A stretch of 64,000 nt of DNA from Vibrio atypicus. Lineage in GTDB: Bacteria; Pseudomonadota; Gammaproteobacteria; Enterobacterales; Vibrionaceae. The notes under the pieces are model-generated. The model worked only from the letters and a program-made list of their open reading frames with translations. It searched no databases and was not told the DNA's origin. Where the stretch lies: the NCBI RefSeq assembly GCF_009811315.1, contig NZ_BLID01000004.1, forward strand, positions 372,001-436,000, read 5' to 3'. Shown one piece after another: positions 42,378 through 52,966 of the stretch. The position numbers were made by a program, and so were the translations under genes. Within the stretch, counting starts at the first letter, position 1. The number at the start of each line of letters is the position of its first letter.

Positions 42378-42407
42378 AAAAAAGCTAACTAGCAAAAGGC
42401 TAGTCAG
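42378..42407 (-). terminator. Terminator overlapping the queA stop codon
   Basis: On the minus strand CTGACTAGC pairs with GCTAGTTAG (one wobble), followed by a run of T. The TAG stop of queA is inside the first arm. Confidence 0.65.
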
Positions 42408-43452
42408 TTTTTTTCTTGATGAACATGGAATCACCATATGAGAAGAAACGGTACTTATTCTCGACAGCGTGTTTGTAAGCGTTCATCGTATTTTCATAAC
42501 CTGCGAATGCACTCACCAACATGATCAGTGTCGATTCTGGCAGGTGGAAGTTAGTGATTAAGCAATCGACTAACTGGTATTCGTAACCAGGGAAAATAAA
42601 GATTTCCGTATCCCCAAAGAAAGGAACTAACTCTGTTCCCTTCTTAAGGGCATCTTGTGCTGCACTCTCTAGTGAACGAACAGACGTTGTACCGACTGCG
42701 ATAATGCGACCACCACGCGCTTTAGTCGCGTTGATCGCATCGACCACCTCTTGAGGCACTTCAACATACTCAGCATGCATGTGGTGCTCATCGATATTGT
42801 CGACTTTCACTGGTTGGAAAGTGCCGGCACCAACGTGCAAAGTAACGTACGCAAACTCAGCGCCTTTCGCTTTGATCTTCTCAAGTAAAGGTTCATCAAA
42901 GTGCAGACCCGCTGTTGGCGCAGCAACGGCGCCCGGTTTCGCATTATAAACCGTTTGGTAGCGCTCTTTATCTGAGTCTTCATCAGGGCGGTCAATATAA
43001 GGAGGAAGCGGCATGTGGCCGATCTCTTCCAATACAGCTAAAACGTTTTTCTCAGCGTTAAACTTCAACTCAAACAGAGCATCATGACGCGCGACCATTT
43101 CAGCCGAATACTCGTCATTTTCACCGATAAAGATAGTAGAACCTGGTTTTGGCGATTTAGAGCAACGGACATGAGCCAAAATGCTCTTCTCATCCAATAC
43201 GCGCTCGACCAACACTTCTAATTTGCCACCCGACTCTTTACGACCAAACATACGAGCAGGAATAACGCGAGTGTTATTAAACACAACCAAATCACCTGGT
43301 TGTACGTGCTCCAGTACATCGGTAAAAGTGCCATCTGCTAGCTCCCCACTGTTGCCATCTAGCTGCAATAAACGGCTAGCGGTACGCGCAGGCTGAGGAT
43401 AACGAGCAATCAGCTCATCCGGTAAGTCAAAGTGGAAATCAGATACTTGCAT
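42400..43452 (-). CDS. queA: QueA, S-adenosylmethionine:tRNA ribosyltransferase-isomerase
   Basis: 350 residues. It converts preQ1 in tRNA to epoxyqueuosine using the ribosyl part of AdoMet. The start is placed at the ATG at 43452 ([20 protein letters not shown]), which is the conserved QueA N-terminus; an open frame continues 54 codons upstream but is not family-like. Conserved segments include [15 protein letters not shown] and [12 protein letters not shown]. tgt follows on the same strand. Confidence 0.96.
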   Translation of the reverse strand: MQVSDFHFDLPDELIARYPQPARTASRLLQLDGNSGELADGTFTDVLEHVQPGDLVVFNNTRVIPARMFGRKESGGKLEVLVERVLDEKSILAHVRCSKSPKPGSTIFIGENDEYSAEMVARHDALFELKFNAEKNVLAVLEEIGHMPLPPYIDRPDEDSDKERYQTVYNAKPGAVAAPTAGLHFDEPLLEKIKAKGAEFAYVTLHVGAGTFQPVKVDNIDEHHMHAEYVEVPQEVVDAINATKARGGRIIAVGTTSVRSLESAAQDALKKGTELVPFFGDTEIFIFPGYEYQLVDCLITNFHLPESTLIMLVSAFAGYENTMNAYKHAVENKYRFFSYGDSMFIKKKTD

Positions 43453-43749
43453 GCTACTTGTCTTTTCTATGGTGAAAGTCGCCTTACTTAGTCGTAAGTC
43501 ACGACGAGTTTTTCGCAGCCGACTAGTATATTGCGCGTGGTAGCAATAGCAAGAAAAGAGATGTGAATTATTGTAATCATTTGAGTAAAAGCGACGACCT
43601 ATACGCGCTTTCAATTGGTTAAAATGACGACAGTTGATTTACCTCAAATAAATTGCGGTTATAGCCATAAAAACGCGTTTAGCTCTCAAACTCAGACAAA
43701 GAAAATCACTATATTTAAAGGGCAAAGAATAATAAATCAGGAGGCAGCC

Positions 43750-44190
43750 ATGATTAAGGTCGAAGATATGATGACGCGTAGTCCGCATACGCTTCTTCGT
43801 TCTCACAACCTCGCCGATGCCAAAAGCATGATGGAAGCGCTCGACATCCGCCATGTACCCATCATAGATGCAGATAAAAAACTGCTCGGTGTCGTATCTC
43901 AGCGTGACGTTTTAGCCGCACAAGAATCCAGTTTACAAAAATTACCCGAAAGCGAATCTTACACTCTCAATACACCACTCTACGAAGTGATGAAAACCAG
44001 CATTATGTCCGTTTCACCACAAGCAGGTCTTAAAGAGAGTGCGATGTACATGCAAAAGCACAAAGTAGGTTGTTTACCAGTCGTTGCAAAAGGCGAACTG
44101 GTGGGCATCATCACTGACAGTGATTTTGTCTCGATAGCTATTACATTACTTGAGCTACAAGAGGAAGCTGAGCCGGAAGAAATGGATTAG
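43750..44190 (+). CDS. Stand-alone CBS-domain pair protein
   Basis: 146 residues made almost entirely of two CBS domains (about 1-60 and 76-135; motifs IRHVPIIDADKKLLGVVSQRD and GCLPVVAKGELVGIITDSD), ending in an acidic tail. Such proteins bind adenine nucleotides or AdoMet and act as energy-state sensors; the partner is unknown. The start at 43750 has CAGGAGG upstream, and 45 in-frame codons before it are rejected. It is divergent from queA across 297 bp in which I see no other clear element. Confidence 0.85.
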   Translation: MIKVEDMMTRSPHTLLRSHNLADAKSMMEALDIRHVPIIDADKKLLGVVSQRDVLAAQESSLQKLPESESYTLNTPLYEVMKTSIMSVSPQAGLKESAMYMQKHKVGCLPVVAKGELVGIITDSDFVSIAITLLELQEEAEPEEMD

Positions 44191-44233
44191 CCACTCCCAT
44201 ACATATCAACGCTAAGGACTGGGTTCCTTAGCG

Positions 44234-45241
44234 TTATTTGGAGCTATTGCGAAGAATCTCAGGACTACGAGAGATGAACTGAGTCTTAGGCGCATGCCGG
44301 ATAACCAGTGTCGGTTCCAATAACCTAGCTTGAGGTAAGAACGCCCCTATCTGTATCGATTCCATCATCATATCGAATCCTAGCAGGGCGATTTGACGCA
44401 TTGGCTGTTTCACACTGGAAAAGCCTAAAGACTGAGCAATGAAAGTATCGTCAAACCCGACAATATCCACCTTTTCAACCCATTGACTATCTACCGACTT
44501 TAACCCATTAAATAAATGACTCGCTGAAATATCATCAGAGCAAAACACCGCTTCTAGAGGTGACGACGTGTGTACAATTTGCTGCTTAATATACTCCGCA
44601 AGCGACTCGGTGGTATAAGGTGCTAACACATGTTTTTTATCCAGAGTGACCCCGCGAGACTCTAGCTCAGCTTGGAATCCGATAAAGCGATCAGATTGAT
44701 TGTCACTGGCACCAATAAAACCAATACGTCGATATCCTTGCGTAGCAAAATGACGCGCAACTTGCTCTCCACCATGTTGATGGTGAGTACCTATGCTCAT
44801 CACGGTTGGTGCGGTTGCCGTCAACAAAACCACCGGAAATGGCAAGTCGTTCAATGGCTCTAAATGCTCTTGTTTTAAAGAGCGAGGTATCAGAAAAACA
44901 CCATCGACTTTATGGTTAATACATTCAGAAAGGAACGTCTTCTCTAACTGTAGATTATTCCGACTATTAAACAGCAGTATGCTTCGCCCATGCTTATATG
45001 CCTCTTCCTCAAGAACATCCACCAGCTGAGTAAAGAATGGATTCGACATATTTCGAACAATGACAGCAAACAACTTGGTTGGCTTTTTACGCTTCGCAGG
45101 TGGTTTCTGATAGTTCAATGCCTCCATAGCACGAATCACAGACTGCTTCGCTTGCGCTGAAACACGTTCATTGCCATTCAGTACTCTTGATACCGTTGCA
45201 ATTGAAACACCCGCGCGTTTAGCAACATCTCTTATAGTCAT
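44234..45241 (-). CDS. scrR: ScrR, LacI-family repressor of the sucrose locus
   Basis: 335 residues: a LacI helix-turn-helix (TIRDVAKRAGVSIATVSRVLNG) and a periplasmic-binding-protein-like sensor domain. The ATG at 45241 gives the family start (MTIRDVAK); a GTG two codons upstream is also in frame. It is divergent from scrBAK across a 198-bp region with two strong inverted repeats. Fructose or a sucrose derivative is the likely inducer by analogy. Confidence 0.9.
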   Translation of the reverse strand: MTIRDVAKRAGVSIATVSRVLNGNERVSAQAKQSVIRAMEALNYQKPPAKRKKPTKLFAVIVRNMSNPFFTQLVDVLEEEAYKHGRSILLFNSRNNLQLEKTFLSECINHKVDGVFLIPRSLKQEHLEPLNDLPFPVVLLTATAPTVMSIGTHHQHGGEQVARHFATQGYRRIGFIGASDNQSDRFIGFQAELESRGVTLDKKHVLAPYTTESLAEYIKQQIVHTSSPLEAVFCSDDISASHLFNGLKSVDSQWVEKVDIVGFDDTFIAQSLGFSSVKQPMRQIALLGFDMMMESIQIGAFLPQARLLEPTLVIRHAPKTQFISRSPEILRNSSK

Positions 45242-45292
45242 GCCCACTCATACCCTGTAAACACCCAATAACCCAATATATTAATAAAACCC

Positions 45293-45316
45293 ATGTAACA
45301 AGACTTAGTGTTACAT
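45293..45316. promoter_or_regulatory. Inverted repeat in the scr control region (1)
   Basis: ATGTAACA and TGTTACAT are perfect 8-base arms with an 8-bp spacer, 52 bp from the scrR start. Candidate operator, though the spacer is wide for a LacI protein. Confidence 0.5.
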
Positions 45317-45355
45317 CACAAACGACTGCAGATCTAAGCTCCATTCACTCAGAAC

Positions 45356-45373
45356 ATGGCGAGAAATCGCCAT
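45356..45373. promoter_or_regulatory. Inverted repeat in the scr control region (2)
   Basis: ATGGCGA-GAAA-TCGCCAT, perfect 7-base arms, about 67 bp upstream of the scrB start. It lies just ahead of a plausible -35/-10 area (TATGAT near 45402). Candidate ScrR operator. Confidence 0.5.
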
Positions 45374-45439
45374 CGCTATTTTATCAAATCGACACCCTAC
45401 TTATGATTTCAATCAAGCAAGATGATTAGGTAAGCCAAA

Positions 45440-46882
45440 GTGCAAGAACAAAAATATAAAACAATCAATTTAGCAACGGCTAGTGAGAAAATTAAATTTA
45501 ATGAAATAGAAAACTCATCAGAGTTAAGGCCATTATTTCATATTACACCGCCTCACGGGTTATTAAATGATCCAAATGGTTTTTGCTTTTTTAATAATCA
45601 ATACCACTTATTTTATCAATGGTTTCCATTTGGTACCTACCATGGAATGAAACATTGGATGCATTTAACGTCTAGTGATCTTTTAAATTGGCACCAGCAT
45701 GGTTCAAAAATAACACCAACAGAAAACTATGAGTCTCATGGTGCATATTCTGGCGGAGCATTGGTAGAAAATAATAATGCCTATTTATTCTATACTGGAA
45801 ATATTAAAAATGAATCTGGTCGAGATGCAAATCAATGTTTGGCACTACTCGATGAGACAAATACCGTCACCAAATACAGTGCAAACCCCATCGTTAAATC
45901 GGTACCTCAAGGTTATACCGGTCACGTTCGCGATCCAAAAATAGTTAAGCACAATGACAACTATTACATGCTACTTGGTGCGCAGCGTGAAGCGGACCTC
46001 TCTGGCGTAATCATCATCTATCAATCGAAAGACATACTCAATTGGGAATTTAAAGGTGAACTAAACCTTCAATACGATGATGCATTTTTAACGGGTTACA
46101 TGTTCGAATGCCCTGATTTGTTAAGAGTTGATGGCCATGATGTTTTGATTTTCTCACCGCAAGGAACTGAAGCAGACGGCAGTCGATTCCACAATCGATT
46201 TAACGTTATTTATTGTTTAGGCACCATCAACTTCGAGCAACTGACCTTTAAAATTGAACACTGGGATGAATTAGATCGCGGGTTTGACTTTTACGCCCCA
46301 CAAACCATGGCGAATACACCCAATGAGCAAACACTAATTGCCTGGGCGGGTACAGATGAAGATTTACCAAGCCGCCAATTTGGCTGGGTGAACTGTTTAA
46401 CATTGCCGAGAACACTATCAGTTATTAACAATCGTTTATATCAGCAACCAAAAATCATAGAGTCTGATTCTTTTAATAAAATTGGCTTCAAGAATAACAA
46501 CAATAACTTTCCTATTAATTTAGAACAACTCTCCTTTTCACTAGAAATAGAAAATACAGATAAAAATATAAACATTTACTTATCCACAAAAAACAAACAT
46601 TTAACTTTTTCAATTCTAGATAGGGAAATTTATTTAGATCGAAGCCAATACAATCACCACCCTGATGATTGGCAATATGGAAATATCCGCCACCACAAAA
46701 CAGATTACGACATTGATAATATTAAACTTGTATGTGACCAAAGCATCCTTGAAATATACCTCAACCATGGGCGAGATGTATTTACTTGTTTGTTCTTCCC
46801 AGAAAATGAAGAGCACAAGTTAAATATATCACGAGAAGAAGATACCGAAATGGATATCAAACTTAACTACCTTACAATATAA
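45440..46882 (+). CDS. scrB: Sucrose-6-phosphate hydrolase (GH32 invertase)
   Basis: 480 residues of glycoside hydrolase family 32. It splits sucrose-6-phosphate from the PTS into glucose-6-phosphate and fructose. The nucleophile Asp is in LLNDPNG (about residue 42), the RDP motif in HVRDPKIV, and the acid/base Glu in MFECPDL. A C-terminal beta-sandwich starts near residue 340. No signal peptide, so it is cytoplasmic. It starts at GTG. The gene is AT-rich near its 3' end compared with its neighbours. scrA follows after 4 bp. Confidence 0.94.
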   Translation: MQEQKYKTINLATASEKIKFNEIENSSELRPLFHITPPHGLLNDPNGFCFFNNQYHLFYQWFPFGTYHGMKHWMHLTSSDLLNWHQHGSKITPTENYESHGAYSGGALVENNNAYLFYTGNIKNESGRDANQCLALLDETNTVTKYSANPIVKSVPQGYTGHVRDPKIVKHNDNYYMLLGAQREADLSGVIIIYQSKDILNWEFKGELNLQYDDAFLTGYMFECPDLLRVDGHDVLIFSPQGTEADGSRFHNRFNVIYCLGTINFEQLTFKIEHWDELDRGFDFYAPQTMANTPNEQTLIAWAGTDEDLPSRQFGWVNCLTLPRTLSVINNRLYQQPKIIESDSFNKIGFKNNNNNFPINLEQLSFSLEIENTDKNINIYLSTKNKHLTFSILDREIYLDRSQYNHHPDDWQYGNIRHHKTDYDIDNIKLVCDQSILEIYLNHGRDVFTCLFFPENEEHKLNISREEDTEMDIKLNYLTI

Positions 46883-46886
46883 TAAA

Positions 46887-48269
46887 ATGGTGAACAGAAT
46901 GAATTATGACGCTACCGTAAACGAGATACTCGAGAGTATCGGGGGATTAGAGAACATACGTAACGCAGAGCACTGCGCTACTCGTCTACGCCTAATTCTC
47001 AAAGATAATGACAAAGTCAATTCAGACAGAGCTAAAGAGATCAAACAGATCAGTGGCTATTTTTACCAATCTGGCCAGCACCAATTTATCATCGGGACGG
47101 GCAAAGTCTCTCATGTTTATGAATCACTAAAACGCGCATTGGGTGGCGAGCTTGATAATTCAGATTTTAAACAAGATGCCTTTGCTGATATGACCGTAAG
47201 TCAAAAGGTAGTCCGCACTCTCGCCGATATCTTGATCCCGCTGATCCCTGCTTTGGTTACCACCGGTTTGCTGATGGGTTTACGCGGTATGATGCTGCAC
47301 TCTGGCGTTGAGTTTTCTCCTGAAACTCTTGCCCTATTTAGCATGCTAACCGACACCGCTTTTGCCTTCTTACCTGTTTTGATCGCCTACTCTGCGGCAA
47401 AGAAATTCGGTGGTAATGCCATTATTGCTATCGTAGTTGGCTTGATGATGGTCGCACCGCAATTGCCGAATGCTTGGGTAGTAGCCAATGGTGGTTCAGA
47501 TCCAATGATGGTCAACCTTCTGGGGATTAACTTCCCATTAGTAGGCTACCAAGGCACAGTACTCCCTGCTATTTTCGCTGGTTGGTTCGTCTCATATTTA
47601 GAGCGCAACCTGCGCCGCTTTATCCCAGCAAGCATGGACCTAGTCTTCACGCCATTTTTAACCATTACGATTGCCGTATTTGTCATCTTATTTGGCTTTG
47701 GTCCTATTCTACAAAGCATTGAACACGGCTGTACTTCTCTAGTACGTATGGCGCTCGACTTGCCACTTGGTATTGGTTATATCCTTTACGGCGCTGCACA
47801 ACAGATGATCGTTATTACCGGCTTACATCATGCGCTTGGTGTTATTGAGATTGGCTTGTTAAACGAAACTGGCGTAAACCCACTGCAACCTCTAGGTACA
47901 GCATCAATGGCAGGACAATTTGGCGCAGCCATCGCCGTTGCGACGCTACTGAAAGACAAACTAAAAAAAGGTAACGCTTATAGCGCTTCAATGTCGACAC
48001 TATTTGGCATCACAGAGCCGCTTCTGTTTGGTGTCAACTTGCAATACGGCAAAGTCTTTCTCTTTGGTATGGTCGGCGGCGCCGTCGGTGGCCTTGTCAC
48101 TTACGTACTCGGCATCAGTGCAACCGGTATGGGCATTACCTTTATTCCAGGTATTCTCCTTTACTCACAATCACTCACAGCAGTCATTGGCTACCTAACT
48201 GTTATTGCTAGTGCTTTTACAACAGCGTTTATTCTCACTCGAATCTATAACCCAGTGAAAAACGCCTAA
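46887..48269 (+). CDS. scrA: Sucrose PTS permease, EIIBC
   Basis: 460 residues: an N-terminal EIIB domain (phosphorylated Cys in AEHCATRLRL, about residue 31) and a C-terminal multi-spanning EIIC domain with GITEPLLFG. No EIIA domain, so phosphate must come from a separate EIIA-Glc (Crr). It imports sucrose as sucrose-6-phosphate. Confidence 0.94.
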   Translation: MVNRMNYDATVNEILESIGGLENIRNAEHCATRLRLILKDNDKVNSDRAKEIKQISGYFYQSGQHQFIIGTGKVSHVYESLKRALGGELDNSDFKQDAFADMTVSQKVVRTLADILIPLIPALVTTGLLMGLRGMMLHSGVEFSPETLALFSMLTDTAFAFLPVLIAYSAAKKFGGNAIIAIVVGLMMVAPQLPNAWVVANGGSDPMMVNLLGINFPLVGYQGTVLPAIFAGWFVSYLERNLRRFIPASMDLVFTPFLTITIAVFVILFGFGPILQSIEHGCTSLVRMALDLPLGIGYILYGAAQQMIVITGLHHALGVIEIGLLNETGVNPLQPLGTASMAGQFGAAIAVATLLKDKLKKGNAYSASMSTLFGITEPLLFGVNLQYGKVFLFGMVGGAVGGLVTYVLGISATGMGITFIPGILLYSQSLTAVIGYLTVIASAFTTAFILTRIYNPVKNA

Positions 48270-48315
48270 TCGATTTCTGGGTGATTTGCTTCCCCCTAGG
48301 CAAACCACCCACTCC

Positions 48316-48342
48316 CCACCGGTTATGCTCCGGTGGTTTTTT
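48316..48342 (+). terminator. Terminator-like hairpin between scrA and scrK
   Basis: CCACCGG and CCGGTGG with a 7-nt loop, followed by six T. It stands inside the operon just before scrK, so it may reduce scrK expression relative to scrBA. Confidence 0.75.
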
Positions 48343-48356
48343 ATAAGGAAACAACG

Positions 48357-49277
48357 ATGAATAAAGTGTGGCTAACCGGCGATGCTGTCGTCGATCTAAT
48401 CCCTGAAACGGATTCAACTTATTTAAAATGTCCTGGTGGTGCACCCGCTAATGTCGCAGTTGGGATTGCCCGTTTATCTGGCCAATGTCGCTTCATTGGT
48501 CGAGTCGGTAACGATCCACTTGGGCGATTTATCTCTGAAGTACTGAGAGTTGAGGGCGTTGATACCTCTCAACTTAGACTTGATGACAATCAGCGTACAT
48601 CCACTGTAATCGTCGATCTTGACCATGAAGGAGAGCGGACCTTTACCTTCATGGTAAAACCGAGTGCAGACCAATTCATGACAGAAGATGACATACCCAC
48701 CTTCAATAAAGGCGAATGGCTCCACTGCTGTTCTATCGCATTGGCAAATGAGCCAAGTAGAAGCGCGACACTAAAAGCGCTTAAATCAATCAAGTCAGTA
48801 GGCGGATATGTAAGCTTTGACCCCAACCTAAGAGAAGAGGTTTGGCAAGATCCGGAACAGATTCGTACCGTTGTCATGCAAGCGATAAGGCTCGCCGACG
48901 TCATAAAGTTTTCTGAAGAAGAGCTGCTCTTTTTAACAGAATGCGACACGTTAGAATCTGGACTCTTGGCACTAGAGCCATTACGAATTCCACTCATTTT
49001 AGTCACTCTAGGAGCAAATGGCTCAATAATGATTGTCGAGGGACAACGCGAGCACATTCCTAGTCAAAAAGTTCAGGCCATTGATACAACTGGCGCGGGA
49101 GATGCGTTTGTATCAGGTTTACTCGCATATCTATCTCAATACGAAGAGTGGTTTCAGCGAGAAATTATTCGACATGCGGTTCGTTGGGGCAATGGATGTG
49201 GAGCCCTTGCAACAACCCAAAAAGGCGCAATGACAGCCCTACCCGATAAAAAGTCCTTATTGGAGTTTTTAAATTAA
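48357..49277 (+). CDS. scrK: Fructokinase
   Basis: 306 residues of the PfkB ribokinase family. It phosphorylates the fructose released by ScrB. Motifs: GGAPANVAVGIARL near the N-terminus and the C-terminal anion hole DTTGAGDAFVSGLL with its catalytic Asp. The start at 48357 has AAGGAAAC upstream; in-frame codons from 48333 lie in the terminator tail and are rejected. Confidence 0.94.
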   Translation: MNKVWLTGDAVVDLIPETDSTYLKCPGGAPANVAVGIARLSGQCRFIGRVGNDPLGRFISEVLRVEGVDTSQLRLDDNQRTSTVIVDLDHEGERTFTFMVKPSADQFMTEDDIPTFNKGEWLHCCSIALANEPSRSATLKALKSIKSVGGYVSFDPNLREEVWQDPEQIRTVVMQAIRLADVIKFSEEELLFLTECDTLESGLLALEPLRIPLILVTLGANGSIMIVEGQREHIPSQKVQAIDTTGAGDAFVSGLLAYLSQYEEWFQREIIRHAVRWGNGCGALATTQKGAMTALPDKKSLLEFLN

Positions 49278-49291
49278 CTCTCAACAAAAAC

Positions 49292-49330
49292 GAAATTAGC
49301 CTAATGGTGTCAATGTGTTAGGCTAATTTC
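49292..49330 (+). terminator. Terminator of the scr operon
   Basis: GAAATTAGCCTAA and TTAGGCTAATTTC pair over 13 bases with a 13-nt loop. A T-rich tail follows. Confidence 0.8.
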
Positions 49331-49495
49331 TGTTTCCTTAATTCAAAAATAACATCCTCTTTTATTTTGAGCCTATTAATATTCACTGCTTTCCTGCAAA
49401 TCAAAAAATAGCGGTTATAATTTAGTTACAATTATATAAACAGACTCCGTCAGTTCGCCTTTACTCGCCGAAAAATTCTAAATCAGGACTTGGAT

Positions 49496-51436
49496 ATGAG
49501 CTTAAAAAAATTATTAACACTAGGGTTTGGCGTTATTTTGGCGCTTATTTTGGTCATTTCTGTTGTTGCTTCATTTCGCTTCTATCAATCAAGTGGTGGA
49601 TTTAACACTTATCGAGGTCTAGCACTTACCAGTGTGTCAACGGGTCGTATTCAGGCCAATATTTTAGAAGCACGTTTAGCCGCATTGAAATACATAAAAA
49701 CCAATAGTGAAGCCAATATTGCTACCCTAAACAAACGAATCACAACATCCATCAGTTTAATAGAACAAGTATTGGATTCTCATATCGATGATAGTCACAA
49801 ATCTGATTTCATCACGATTGAAAATCAGTTACAGCAATATCAACAAGGTTTTAACCAGGTTATTCAGCTCGTCAACCAGAGACATCTCTTAGTTAAAGAG
49901 CAGTTGGATCCTGCGGGTTTACAAATGCGAAAATCCGTTACCAATATCATGAACCAATCAGCTGCCGAAGATGATCTAGATGTCGCCGTCAGCGCCGGTA
50001 CTCTCCAGCAGCACCTGCTACTCGCTCGTTTATATGCATCAAAATTTCTCACCAGTAATGCAGCTAGCGATGCTCAACGCGCAGAACAAGAGTTTGATCT
50101 AGTGGCTCAACTCGCAGATAAAGTCGATAGCCAACTTATGTCTGCTCAGCAGAAGAAATACCTCAATACCTTTGACAAAGCGTTTACGCAATACCGCACA
50201 ACTTTTGCTAGCGTGGTTCAAACCATTAACAAGAGAAACGGTATCATCTCAGGCACCCTTGACGTAATGGGGGCTTCCGCAGCAAAAACCATCGAAGAAA
50301 TTAAACTCTCCACCAAAGCCAAGCAAGATACCGTGGGACCAGAGATGGTCGATCGCTTTAGTAGTGCTCAAGTTGTTCTAAGTCTTCTTTCTGCCGTGGT
50401 GATTGTTATTGCTCTCGTCATTGCAGTGATGATCTATCGTAGCGTCTTGAAAGTTGTGGGCGGTGAACCAAGCTTGATTCAAGAGATTGTGGCCGATGTC
50501 GCTTCCGGTAATCTGACTTCTCAAGTCTCAGAAACAGGTAAAGAAACAGGTATCTACGCCAATATCCTACAAATGCGTACCGAGCTGCGACGTATCATTG
50601 ATGGATTTCATCAAATCTCAGACAATGTTTCCTCTTCATCGGTTCAACTAAATGGTGTAATGAGCAATACGGAGAGCAATGCACAGCAAGAGTTGAGTCA
50701 GGTTGAGCAAATTGCTACGGCCATCAACGAACTTTCCAGCACCGCCTCTGAAGTAAGCCAAAACGCCGCCAATGCTGAGAGTGCTGCTAGTGACGCAACC
50801 AATAATGTTGTAGAAGGCGGACGTATACTCGACTCCTCAGATGAAATCTCACGTAAAGTGGATAGCTCCATTGAAGAGACCTCCAAAATCGTTAATCAAC
50901 TGCAAGAATACTCGGTTGAAATCGGCACTGTGGTTGAAGTGATCAATTCAATTTCAGAGCAAACGAATCTACTTGCTTTGAACGCCGCAATTGAGGCAGC
51001 CCGTGCAGGTGAGCAAGGTCGTGGATTTGCGGTGGTTGCTGATGAGGTTCGTTCTTTAGCGGCGAAGACGCAACAATCAACCGTCGATATTCAAGAGATC
51101 ATTTCGCGCTTGCAAGCTCAAGCCAAAGATGCAAATCATTATATGCAGTCTAATTTGACGCTAGCGGAAGACTCTCGCAAGTACAGTGAGCAGTTACGTT
51201 CATCTTTCTCTTCAATCACCGAGTCTGTTTCATTGATTTCAGATATGAACACACAAGTAGCTACCGCTTCTGAAGAGCAATCTGGCGTAACCCATGACAT
51301 CTCTGAAAACGTATCGCAAGCCTTTGACTTAGTGAATAAAAACGTTGCGGGCATTCAGGAGAGCAAGCTAGCGAGTGATGAGTTATCTAATTTGGCAACA
51401 AAACAAAAAGAACTTCTGAGCTTCTTTAAGCTTTAA
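49496..51436 (+). CDS. Methyl-accepting chemotaxis protein
   Basis: 646 residues. First membrane helix at about 8-30, a large helical periplasmic sensor (about 31-290), a second helix ([18 protein letters not shown], about 298-318), a short HAMP region and a long cytoplasmic coiled coil. The signalling tip has the canonical [20 protein letters not shown] and [14 protein letters not shown] sequences. No C-terminal CheR pentapeptide. Ligand unknown; the long helical sensor resembles HBM-type sensors. Position next to the sucrose locus may be chance. The ATG at 49496 has AGGA upstream. Confidence 0.92.
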   Translation: MSLKKLLTLGFGVILALILVISVVASFRFYQSSGGFNTYRGLALTSVSTGRIQANILEARLAALKYIKTNSEANIATLNKRITTSISLIEQVLDSHIDDSHKSDFITIENQLQQYQQGFNQVIQLVNQRHLLVKEQLDPAGLQMRKSVTNIMNQSAAEDDLDVAVSAGTLQQHLLLARLYASKFLTSNAASDAQRAEQEFDLVAQLADKVDSQLMSAQQKKYLNTFDKAFTQYRTTFASVVQTINKRNGIISGTLDVMGASAAKTIEEIKLSTKAKQDTVGPEMVDRFSSAQVVLSLLSAVVIVIALVIAVMIYRSVLKVVGGEPSLIQEIVADVASGNLTSQVSETGKETGIYANILQMRTELRRIIDGFHQISDNVSSSSVQLNGVMSNTESNAQQELSQVEQIATAINELSSTASEVSQNAANAESAASDATNNVVEGGRILDSSDEISRKVDSSIEETSKIVNQLQEYSVEIGTVVEVINSISEQTNLLALNAAIEAARAGEQGRGFAVVADEVRSLAAKTQQSTVDIQEIISRLQAQAKDANHYMQSNLTLAEDSRKYSEQLRSSFSSITESVSLISDMNTQVATASEEQSGVTHDISENVSQAFDLVNKNVAGIQESKLASDELSNLATKQKELLSFFKL

Positions 51437-51469
51437 TCAACCTTTCTCATCAAATGCGTTACTAATAGA

Positions 51470-51496
51470 GTCACCGCTCACTGCGGTGGCTTTTTT
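51470..51496 (+). terminator. Terminator of the chemoreceptor gene
   Basis: CACCGC / GCGGTG with loop TCACT, extended by flanking bases, then TTTTTT. Confidence 0.85.
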
Positions 51497-51522
51497 ATTG
51501 AATAAAGTGGATCAGTACCAAA

Positions 51523-51547
51523 CAAAAAAGAGCGGCCTGCGCCGCTC
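51523..51547 (-). terminator. Terminator after aceA
   Basis: On the minus strand GAGCGGC-GCAG-GCCGCTC is followed by six T. Confidence 0.88.
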
Positions 51548-51597
51548 AAAAACATGTCAAAGTTTATGCCTAAAACAGAATATCTACACCGAAAGGC

Positions 51598-51629
51598 GAG
51601 TGAGTTAATGCCTGACTCTTAACTCACTC
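51598..51629 (-). other. Hairpin immediately downstream of aceA
   Basis: Perfect 10-base arms GAGTGAGTTA / TAACTCACTC with a 12-nt loop, 24 bp past the aceA stop and upstream of the terminator. No T-run; probably protects the 3' end of the mRNA. Confidence 0.5.
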
Positions 51630-51652
51630 ACAGGGTGCGAATGGCTAAGGGA

Positions 51653-52966
51653 TTAAAATTGGTCTTCTTCCGTTGACCCCGTCAACGCCGTCACTGAAGA
51701 GTTACCACCTTGAATCGTGTTGGTCATCTTATCAAAGTAACCTGTACCCACTTCTTGTTGGTGAGCAACGAAGGTGTAACCTTTTTCAGCCGCTTGGAAC
51801 TCAGGGCGTTGTACTTTCTCAACATAGTGACGCATGCCTTCACCTTGTGCGTAATCGTGCGCAAGTTCGAACATGTTGAACCACATATTGTGAATACCTG
51901 CTAGCGTGATGAACTGGTACTTGTAACCCATGTCAGACAGTGCTTGCTGGAACTTAGCAATCGTCTCTGCATCTAGGTTTTTCTCCCAGTTAAATGACGG
52001 TGAACAGTTATATGCTAGCAGTTGACCTGGGTATTCCGCATGGATAGCTTCAGCAAACTTACGCGCTTCTTCTAAACATGGCGTTGCCGTTTCACACCAG
52101 ATAAGGTCAGCGTATGGTGCATATGCTAGACCACGAGAGATAGCTTGGTCGATACCAGCGCGAACACGGTAGAAACCTTCTTGCGTACGCTCACCTTCGA
52201 TAAAATCTGCATCATATGAATCACAATCTGATGTAATTAGGTCTGCCGCGTTTGCATCTGTACGTGCAATAACCAGTGTCGTCGTGCCTGAAACATCTGC
52301 TGCTAAACGAGCGGCTACTAGCTTTTGAACGGCTTCTTGAGTTGGAACCAGTACTTTACCGCCCATGTGGCCACACTTCTTCACTGACGCAAGTTGGTCT
52401 TCAAAGTGAACACCAGCCGCGCCAGCATCAATCATCGACTTCATCAATTCGTATGCATTCAATACACCGCCAAAGCCTGCTTCAGCATCTGCTACGATTG
52501 GTAGGAAGTAATCGATACCACCTTCAGACTCTGGCGACTTACCATTTGACCACTGAATTTGGTCAGCGCGGCGGAACGAGTTATTGATGCGTTTCACCAC
52601 AGAAGGAACCGAATCGACTGGGTATAGTGATTGGTCAGGGTACATGGTTGAGGCAGTATTGTTATCTGCCGCTACCTGCCAACCTGAAAGGTAAATCGCT
52701 TCAATGCCCGCTTTAGCTTGTTGAACCGCTTGACCACCCGTTAGAGCACCCAAACAGTTTACGTAACCTTTTTTCGCATCACCGTTGACCAGTGACCATA
52801 GCTTGTCTGCACCACGCTGCGCGATAGTATTCGCTGGCACCATAGAGCCTCGTAGTTCTACTACTTCTTCTGCTGTGTAAGGACGCTTTACGTTCTTCCA
52901 GCGTGGGTTCGTTGCCCAATCTTTTTCCAGAGCTTCGATTTGTTGGCGGCGAGTTAAGTTAGTCAT
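51653..52966 (-). CDS. aceA: Isocitrate lyase
   Basis: 437 residues. It cleaves isocitrate to glyoxylate and succinate. The catalytic KKCGH motif is present ([17 protein letters not shown]), as are the metal-binding [13 protein letters not shown] and NCSPSFNW segments. The ATG at 52966 ([17 protein letters not shown]) has AGAGGG upstream and matches the family N-terminus. Second gene of aceB-aceA, 153 bp after aceB. Confidence 0.97.
   Translation of the reverse strand: MTNLTRRQQIEALEKDWATNPRWKNVKRPYTAEEVVELRGSMVPANTIAQRGADKLWSLVNGDAKKGYVNCLGALTGGQAVQQAKAGIEAIYLSGWQVAADNNTASTMYPDQSLYPVDSVPSVVKRINNSFRRADQIQWSNGKSPESEGGIDYFLPIVADAEAGFGGVLNAYELMKSMIDAGAAGVHFEDQLASVKKCGHMGGKVLVPTQEAVQKLVAARLAADVSGTTTLVIARTDANAADLITSDCDSYDADFIEGERTQEGFYRVRAGIDQAISRGLAYAPYADLIWCETATPCLEEARKFAEAIHAEYPGQLLAYNCSPSFNWEKNLDAETIAKFQQALSDMGYKYQFITLAGIHNMWFNMFELAHDYAQGEGMRHYVEKVQRPEFQAAEKGYTFVAHQQEVGTGYFDKMTNTIQGGNSSVTALTGSTEEDQF

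Noticed and set aside
43615..43749. N-terminal extension of the CBS-domain protein
   Set aside because: The 45 codons are not CBS-like and a strong CAGGAGG sits directly before the ATG at 43750.
45301..45320. Possible CRP site (TCACA near the scr repeat)
   Set aside because: Six bases upstream of TCACA the expected TGTGA reads TTAGT, matching at only two of five positions.
49440..49495. Sigma-28 promoter ahead of the chemoreceptor gene (GCCGAAAA)
   Set aside because: No TAAA lies at the right distance upstream, so the match is only half of the motif.
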